Shown: piece after piece, positions 5,158 through 10,307 of the stretch
Numbering within the stretch: position 1 is the first letter of the stretch
Layout of the letters: the number at the start of each line of letters is the position of its first letter
Source of the DNA: an uncultured Phycisphaerales bacterium
GTDB lineage: Bacteria > Planctomycetota > Phycisphaerae > Phycisphaerales > SM1A02
Direction: 5' to 3'
Assembly: GCA_946886375.1 (NCBI GenBank)
Contig: CAMPIL010000101.1
Coordinates: 1-10,307, forward strand
DNA length: 10,307 bases
Program-made: the position numbers and the translations under genes
Notes under the pieces: generated by a model
Databases searched by the model: none
Seen by the model: only the letters and a program-made list of their open reading frames with translations
Told to the model about the DNA's origin: nothing

Positions 5158-5763
5158 TCAGCCGTCGATGCGGTACGTGATCACCGGCGGTCGCTCGATG
5201 ACGCTGGCGACTTCCCAGAAGGGTGAATCCTCGGCGTCGTCCAGCCAGCGGCAGAACTGGCCGTTGGCGTCCTCTGCGTACGCCCCCAGTTTGCTGCTGC
5301 CCACGAACACGGTGCGCTGCACCACCAGCGGGTCGAGCGTGATGTGTTCGCATTCCGCGGCGACGCCCAGCATCGCGTTGACGAGGCGGCAGAACAGTTC
5401 GACATCGGATTCAAGCAGCGTGTGCGCATCCTGCCAGATGAAGTAACGCCGCTTGGGCGCGGTGCCGGCGCGGCGAAGCACATCGATGACGCTCGGCACA
5501 TCGCGCCACCACGGATTGGGGCCGGCGCGCCGGATCGCCAGTTGCCTTTCCAGTTGATTGCAGAACGAGGGAAGATCGGTCGCCAGCGCGCCATCGATGT
5601 TGATGATTTCGGTTTCGGCGAGTCCATCCAGCCGCCGATTGAGCGTGGTGGCAAACTGGCCGCGCGCCGATGATGAATCCGACAGCACCACCAGATGGTG
5701 ATCGTCCAGCAGTTGGATGATGCCATCGGGCCAGGTTGTCGAATCAAACGTCGCGTAACGCAT
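5158..5763 (-). CDS. Hypothetical protein, possibly a degenerate P-loop ATPase fold
   Basis: 201 residues from the ATG at 5761-5763. The frame stays open upstream to 5940, but that extra part overlaps the GH35-like gene and reads like random coding (many Arg, Ser and His), so the later ATG is preferred although it has no Shine-Dalgarno sequence. I do not recognise the family. Residues 21-45 (HHLVVLSDSSSARGQFATTL) have the strand-loop-helix look of an ATPase N-terminus, but without the GxxGxGK(T/S) lysine. Residues 106-117 (RYFIWQDAHTLL) resemble a Walker B strand followed by the D-A-H box seen in ExeA/Orc-type ATPases, and VQRTVFVGSSKLG (148-160) could be the following strand and sensor region. 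There is no signal peptide or membrane segment, so it is probably cytoplasmic. It follows the GH35-like gene by 115 bp on the same strand. The ATPase link is inference from pattern only. Confidence 0.7.
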   Translation of the reverse strand: MRYATFDSTTWPDGIIQLLDDHHLVVLSDSSSARGQFATTLNRRLDGLAETEIINIDGALATDLPSFCNQLERQLAIRRAGPNPWWRDVPSVIDVLRRAGTAPKRRYFIWQDAHTLLESDVELFCRLVNAMLGVAAECEHITLDPLVVQRTVFVGSSKLGAYAEDANGQFCRWLDDAEDSPFWEVASVIERPPVITYRIDG

Positions 5764-5878
5764 CAACGTGAAGTGTAAATCACAAAGGGCGTGGCGACGA
5801 GGCGAAAAGCAAGGTTCCGTTGAGGAATTGGGCTGATGTTCTGTGAGTCTGGGATGACTGGCGCGGATGCCGTTAAGT

Positions 5879-8731
5879 TCATACGGCTTCCGGGGCGCGG
5901 ATGATGCGGACACTCGACGGATCGCAGCCATGTTCATCAAAGAGCGTCAAGTCGTTGGCATCTGCGGGTTTAAGCCACGGCGCGGGAATGTACAGCCGGG
6001 TCTGCGGGCCCACGCGCTTGCCGCTTGAAGTCGCGGTGAAGTACCGGCCGAGGTTCTCGCCGTTGATATATGCCTGACCCTTGCTCAAGCCGGCGGTGTC
6101 CAGCCAGTACGCAGGCGAGCCGGGGTGAATGTGATCTTCATCGATTTCAAAGGTCGCGCGCCACCAGCACGGCATGCCCTTGGCGGGTTTCTCCGAACCA
6201 TACGAGGCTGCAGAGGGCGGCTCCCACTTGGCGAACGCCCACGACGCCGATTCCGTGAGCGCCTCGACGCATTCATACAGCGTCGTGGCGGCCGCGATCA
6301 TCTGGGGCGCGTCGGATTGGCGCAGGTCCGGCGCGAATCGCAGCACGTTCTTGCCGCGCTTCAACGCGCTGGAATCTTTCGGATCGATCATGATGCGATC
6401 CAGGCACGCGCCGGTCGCGCCGGCGTAATAGGCGATGGGCTGATCGTTCAGCACGAACGTGCCGCTGCACGCCGCACCGTTGACATCGACCAGGATCGGC
6501 GTCTTGCGCGTATGTGCGAAGGTCCAGACGGCCTGGCGCGTGTCGCTGAGTTGTCCGGCGTCGCGGCCGGCGATGAAGCCGCGCAACGTAAACGGATCGA
6601 CCGGCGTGGCGTCCTGCACCTTGGGCTTGATGCTCTTGAGCGGCTTGACGGCGTACGCGTGCCCCCAAAGCCCCTTGAGCTGGCCCAGGTCGTTGCCTTC
6701 GGAAAAGCGTCCGAAGTTGTCCACCAGCGCGACCAGCGTGTGCTCGCCCGCGCCGAGTTTCAGATCAAATGGTTGCGGACTCGCCCCCGCCCCAACGCCA
6801 AAGAGCCGCTCGCGCTCGCCATTCAGGAACAAATGCAGCCGGTCTGCGGCCTGAGGGAGGTGACAGAGTTTTTTGCCTGAGGCGCTGAACGCCACGCGAT
6901 ACCAGCCATAGCCCCAAGGCGTGCCGCACGCGCTGAGGGTCTCCGGGCCTTCAAGCGAGGCGAAGCGCGGCGAGTCGCCGGTGACGTAAGCCGCGGTGGG
7001 CGCGGACTCCCACCCCTGCACCGCGATCTGCTGGCCGGCCGATGGTCGCTTGCCTGATGACTTGGACGAGTTGCCCGCTGCGCTGGTTTCGCGATCAAAC
7101 GCCAGCGGCTGAAGGCCGCTGCTCTTGCGAATGACAAACGCCTTGGCTCGCCCGGGGTCGCGAATGGGCGCGCCGGTTTCATCCAGGCCCGCCACGCCGA
7201 CATACACCGCACTGTCATCGTGATAGGTCGCGTCGATCTGCTGCTGGTTGCAGATCACGATGGTCAATCCCTTGTGTTCGACGACCAGGGGCTTGGCGTC
7301 ATCGTTGGGGACGTTGACCTCCAGCGGCGTGCCGCTGATGGAAATGTACACCGGCGCGCGGGCCGGCCCCTGGAACACGACGATGGATCGGTCGATCATC
7401 GCCCACGGGCAGATGTTGGAGTAATCCAATCGCGCCACGCCTTGCAGATCAACGTCCAGCGCGAACCATCCCACGGGCTGATCGCCGAATTGCACCGGCA
7501 AGCGCAGGCCGTCTTCCAGCACGAGCATCGTGCCGCTGTTGGGTTCGGCGGTGGGTGCGGCGAAGACGAAAACGATCTGTCCCTGAGGTCCGCGCAGGGG
7601 AACCACGGCCGCGCCGGTGGGTTCGCACGGCTGCGGCTTGGATTTGGAATGCGAGTTCTCAATCGCCTCCGGATCAAGCGCGATGGGTTGATAATCCGGG
7701 TCCAATTCCGCAAACACGTGCGAGAAATTGTTGACGAACGTCACGAGCCTTCGCATCGCGTGATATTTTTCGCAGCGCGTTCCCGCCTGGCCCAGCGGCG
7801 GATCGACCGCGACGGCGGTGGCAATGAACTTGTCCTGTCCGCCCGCCAAGCGCCCGCCAAGGAAATCGAAATTCGTGCCTGCGTGAAATGGAGAGACCAC
7901 CGGTTGTGCGCCGCTGGCGAGAATTTCGGCAAGGCGGCGCAGCGTGGCCGAGGCGGTCTTGGCCGGCCGGGCCGACTTTCCATTGCCACGCTTGCCCGCA
8001 TCGCCGTCCGCGCCCCAGATCAGGTAATCCGCCGCCTCAAACGCACTGACCAGCCGCGGCGCGGTGGGCTGTACCGTTCGCAATTGACGCAGGTGCATCA
8101 AGAGATCGTTGTAGCCGCGCCAGGTGTCAATCGTCTCCGGCGAATCCTGCCACAGATCATTTGAATTAATGATCGGAACGCTGATGCCGCTTTCTCGGAT
8201 GATCCTCGTGATGTCGTGGAGGTAACCCGCAGCCTGCGCTTCATTGGCGCAGGTCCACGCGTGCTCGCTTTGCACCAGGAAGATCGGCCCGCCATCGGTG
8301 ACCTGAAGGCCGGCGATTTCCGAAAGCAGGCGGCGGAAATACCGTGTCGCGTGCTCCAGAAACTGCGGATCGCTCTCGCGCAGGCGAATGCCCGGCGATT
8401 CAATGAGCCATCCGGGCAATCCCCCGCCGTCAAATCCTGCCCCGACGTAGGGACCGGCCCGCAGGATCACGCGCAAGCCGGCGCCCGCGCACAGTTGGAT
8501 GAACTGCCGCAGGTTCGCATCGCCTTCAAAGACATAACGACCCTTGCGAGGCTCGTGCAACAGCCACGGACAGGCGGTTTCAATCGTGTTGAATCCCGCC
8601 TGGCGTATTGCGGCGATCCGCTGGGACCACAGTGCCGAGGGCACGCGGGCGTATTGAATCGACGCGCCCAGCACCCACAGCCGCCGGCCGTCGATCGAGA
8701 AACTTTGTCCGTTGTAACTGATGGTGGGCAT
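5879..8731 (-). CDS. GH35 beta-galactosidase-like protein with apparently lost active site
   Basis: 950 residues from the ATG at 8729-8731 (a TTG 12 codons upstream is possible). The N-terminal third is clearly GH35: PWLLHEPRKGRYVFEG (55-70), VILRAGPY (88-95), GGLPGWL (103-109), DGGPIFLVQ (146-154) and AGTNF (284-288). C-terminal jelly rolls follow: GYGWYR to KGLWG (about 607-690) and WWRATF to GPQTRLYIPAPWL (about 856-920), the latter typical of GH35 C-termini. It is longer than most bacterial members. Active enzymes have a VQ-x-ENEY acid/base motif; here it reads VQSEHAW, putting Ala158 at the catalytic Glu. Ungapped alignment at PRLVSAFEAADYLIWG puts Ala230 at the nucleophile, with Glu232 two residues on. 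Other sugar contacts also differ (see findings). There is no signal peptide, so a cytoplasmic location is likely. It may be a carbohydrate-binding pseudoenzyme or have altered chemistry. It diverges from the efflux gene. Confidence 0.88.
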   Translation of the reverse strand: MPTISYNGQSFSIDGRRLWVLGASIQYARVPSALWSQRIAAIRQAGFNTIETACPWLLHEPRKGRYVFEGDANLRQFIQLCAGAGLRVILRAGPYVGAGFDGGGLPGWLIESPGIRLRESDPQFLEHATRYFRRLLSEIAGLQVTDGGPIFLVQSEHAWTCANEAQAAGYLHDITRIIRESGISVPIINSNDLWQDSPETIDTWRGYNDLLMHLRQLRTVQPTAPRLVSAFEAADYLIWGADGDAGKRGNGKSARPAKTASATLRRLAEILASGAQPVVSPFHAGTNFDFLGGRLAGGQDKFIATAVAVDPPLGQAGTRCEKYHAMRRLVTFVNNFSHVFAELDPDYQPIALDPEAIENSHSKSKPQPCEPTGAAVVPLRGPQGQIVFVFAAPTAEPNSGTMLVLEDGLRLPVQFGDQPVGWFALDVDLQGVARLDYSNICPWAMIDRSIVVFQGPARAPVYISISGTPLEVNVPNDDAKPLVVEHKGLTIVICNQQQIDATYHDDSAVYVGVAGLDETGAPIRDPGRAKAFVIRKSSGLQPLAFDRETSAAGNSSKSSGKRPSAGQQIAVQGWESAPTAAYVTGDSPRFASLEGPETLSACGTPWGYGWYRVAFSASGKKLCHLPQAADRLHLFLNGERERLFGVGAGASPQPFDLKLGAGEHTLVALVDNFGRFSEGNDLGQLKGLWGHAYAVKPLKSIKPKVQDATPVDPFTLRGFIAGRDAGQLSDTRQAVWTFAHTRKTPILVDVNGAACSGTFVLNDQPIAYYAGATGACLDRIMIDPKDSSALKRGKNVLRFAPDLRQSDAPQMIAAATTLYECVEALTESASWAFAKWEPPSAASYGSEKPAKGMPCWWRATFEIDEDHIHPGSPAYWLDTAGLSKGQAYINGENLGRYFTATSSGKRVGPQTRLYIPAPWLKPADANDLTLFDEHGCDPSSVRIIRAPEAV

Positions 8732-8938
8732 GAGGCGCTGGTCACGGGCATCAGGCGAGTGGCTCAAGGAGTGAGGCGTAAAGCGGCCGCCGGGGCACGG
8801 GCCTCCGGCGCCTCATCCCCCGGGCCTCGTCCATCCCGCCTCTTGCCTGAACATGGTGTTGTACACGAGGGAAGGCCCAAAGGCCAAAAGCGGGCCGATT
8901 TTGCCACGGAATGCCAATGAGCGCGGTAGAGTGCGGTG
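8732..8938. promoter_or_regulatory. Divergent promoter region between the GH35-like and efflux genes
   Basis: 207 bp between two start codons facing away from each other, so promoters for both genes should lie here. It is GC-rich, with no confident -35/-10 pair. GGCCCAAAGGCC (about 8875-8886) is a small inverted repeat. Nothing else stands out. Confidence 0.4.
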
Positions 8939-10307
8939 ATGAGTCGGCTGGAATGCTCAACCTGCGCAGGGCGCGTCCGGAAATCGCCGCACCGCGCCCG
9001 GCTCCTGCGGTGCGTGGCCTGGGGTTTGCTGGCAACTGTTGTGTTTGCAATGGGTTGCAACTCGGGCTTTCGCCGCATCGACCGCAAGGTCGACACGATG
9101 ATCTCCCACGCCAGCGCCGATTTGGGCAAGGACGCCCTGCCGCCAGCGACGATCATTCCACCCCCTACCGACCATCGCATCACCCGCCACAGTCCCGAAG
9201 CCAGTGAGCAGCCTGCGACGGTCAACCCAGCGGCCGACGAACTGCCGTATCGCGCTGTCCAGGACGCCAATGATGTGCTGGCGCGGCTGAACGCCTATGA
9301 GGAGCCGCACCCAGACGCCCTGCAAATCGACATGGCGTTCGCGCTTGCTTACGCCACCAAGGCCAGCCGGGAGTACAAGTTCGCCGAGGAGGAATATGTG
9401 CTCGCCGCGCTGCGGCTGCTGGTCGAGCGTCACCTGTGGGGCCCGCGATTCTTCAATGATACAAGCGTGCTGGCCAGGGGCCAGGGCGATCATGGCATGT
9501 TCGACACGGCTCTGGCGCTGGTGAACGAATTTGGCGTGACGCAGCGTCTGCCCTACGGCGGGGAAGTCTCCGCCGTCGCACTGGCCAGTGCGACCGAAGA
9601 CCTCCACCAGCGCGTCTCGGGCGAGAACGTGCAGGACATCGCGATCATTCTGGCGGCGGACATTCCCCTGCTGCGCGGAGCGGGGATTGCCGCGCGCGAG
9701 CCGCGCATCCAGGCCGAGCGCGAGTTGATCTACGCCGCGCGCGGTTTCGAGGAGTTTCGGCGCGACTTTTTCTTCGACATCGCGCAGGATTTTCTCAACC
9801 TCATCGTGCTGCAGAGCGCGGTGGAAAACGCCCAGCGACAGGTCGCGGGCCTGGAACTGGTGGCCCAGCGCGAGCGGGCCTTGTACGAAGCCGGACGCAC
9901 GCCGCTGTTTCAGAAGGCATTGGCCGAGCAATCAGCCGTCACCGCCTTGGACAACTTGAACACGCGGCGGGAGAACTATCGGCTGGCCGTCGATCGATTC
10001 AAAGTCCGGCTGGGGCTTGCAGTGGATGAATCGGTCATCATCGTGCCTTCGGGCTATGAACTTCCTCCGCCAGAGGTTGACATGAAGGAGGCGGTGCAGC
10101 AGGCAATGACGTATCGCCTGGATTTGCAGACGCAGCGGGATCGAGTGGACGATGCGGCACGACAGGTTGAGGTGGCCCGCAACGCCGTGCTTCCCGATCT
10201 GGATTTGACCGGCTCTTTCGCGCTGCCCACGGATCCGGATCGCGATCGAGGCGGCGTTGATTTCGAGCCCGGCGCGTCGTCGTTCACCGCCGGCGTCACC
10301 TTTGGAT
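8939..10307 (+). CDS. TolC-family outer-membrane efflux lipoprotein (3' end outside window)
   Basis: Read by hand from the ATG at 8939-8941; open for 456 codons to the right edge. It is the outer-membrane channel of a tripartite export system, forming trimers that span the outer membrane and periplasm. The N-terminus has a basic stretch (Arg/Lys, 12-24), a hydrophobic segment (26-38) and a lipobox-like FAMGC, placing the lipidated Cys at residue 40. A Pro-rich linker follows (68-100). The channel domain then shows PLLRGAG (243-249), RGFEEFRRDFFFDIAQDFLNL (268-288), a long helix with an AGR turn (318-320), FKVRLGLAVDE (354-364), which ends the first half, and LPDLDLTGSF (418-427), a beta-strand of the second half. 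Such proteins average 450-550 residues, so only the last part is missing. Partner genes (membrane fusion protein, RND or ABC pump) are not in view and may follow. The substrate cannot be told from this subunit. Confidence 0.92.
   Translation, partial: MSRLECSTCAGRVRKSPHRARLLRCVAWGLLATVVFAMGCNSGFRRIDRKVDTMISHASADLGKDALPPATIIPPPTDHRITRHSPEASEQPATVNPAADELPYRAVQDANDVLARLNAYEEPHPDALQIDMAFALAYATKASREYKFAEEEYVLAALRLLVERHLWGPRFFNDTSVLARGQGDHGMFDTALALVNEFGVTQRLPYGGEVSAVALASATEDLHQRVSGENVQDIAIILAADIPLLRGAGIAAREPRIQAERELIYAARGFEEFRRDFFFDIAQDFLNLIVLQSAVENAQRQVAGLELVAQRERALYEAGRTPLFQKALAEQSAVTALDNLNTRRENYRLAVDRFKVRLGLAVDESVIIVPSGYELPPPEVDMKEAVQQAMTYRLDLQTQRDRVDDAARQVEVARNAVLPDLDLTGSFALPTDPDRDRGGVDFEPGASSFTAGVTFG

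Noticed and set aside
5764..5940. N-terminal extension of the 201-residue hypothetical protein
   Set aside because: Overlaps the 3' end of the GH35-like gene by 62 bp and its translation looks random; the ATG at 5763 fits better.
7220..8164. Long plus-strand open frame (314 codons)
   Set aside because: Antisense to the GH35-like gene; Arg/His-rich translation without any recognisable motif.
8957..9931. Long minus-strand open frame (324 codons)
   Set aside because: It lies wholly opposite the efflux lipoprotein gene, whose plus-strand translation has clear family motifs. High GC content opens antisense frames.

Overview
The window looks like a chromosomal piece of a GC-rich planctomycete, most likely of the class Phycisphaerae. 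The main clues are a secreted protein ending in two dockerin-like units of the GDGxVNVxDLLxVINxWG type, a neighbouring secreted protein with SAGG/VGG-type propeller repeats, a long GH35-like protein with C-terminal jelly rolls, and an efflux lipoprotein containing PLLRGAG. Several genes lack a clear Shine-Dalgarno sequence, which fits that group. The taxonomic call is inference from protein style only.

Layout, left to right. Positions 1-459 (minus) hold the start of a secreted repeat protein that runs off the left edge; it was recognised through a GTG start and a signal peptide. Positions 638-2581 (minus) encode a secreted RCC1-repeat protein with 13 full and two half repeats of 39 residues plus a C-terminal dockerin-like pair. 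Positions 2582-2895 are non-coding and hold an inverted repeat upstream of the RCC1 gene and a clear intrinsic terminator for the next gene. Positions 2896-4017 (minus) encode a beta-class DNA methyltransferase, probably m6A, with no restriction enzyme beside it. Positions 4018-4337 are non-coding and dominated by a 7-bp tandem array (18 units), an inverted counterpart and a 14-bp direct repeat. Positions 4338-4985 (minus) are upp, uracil phosphoribosyltransferase. Positions 4986-5157 carry a second, unrelated family of short repeats. Positions 5158-5763 (minus) encode an unrecognised 201-residue protein. Positions 5879-8731 (minus) encode a 950-residue GH35 beta-galactosidase homologue whose active-site residues appear to be replaced. 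Positions 8939-10307 (plus) hold a TolC-type outer-membrane efflux lipoprotein, cut by the right edge and divergent from the GH35-like gene.

The genes do not form one obvious pathway. The two left-hand genes are both secreted propeller-type proteins and may share a surface role. upp is pyrimidine salvage housekeeping. The methyltransferase appears to be solitary. The efflux gene probably begins an export operon outside the window. No CRISPR array, tRNA, rRNA, insertion sequence or prophage gene was seen. The most unusual points are the apparently catalytically dead GH35 homologue, the phased short-repeat blocks on both sides of upp (one lying between upp and the methyltransferase start), and the 14-blade geometry of the RCC1 protein.
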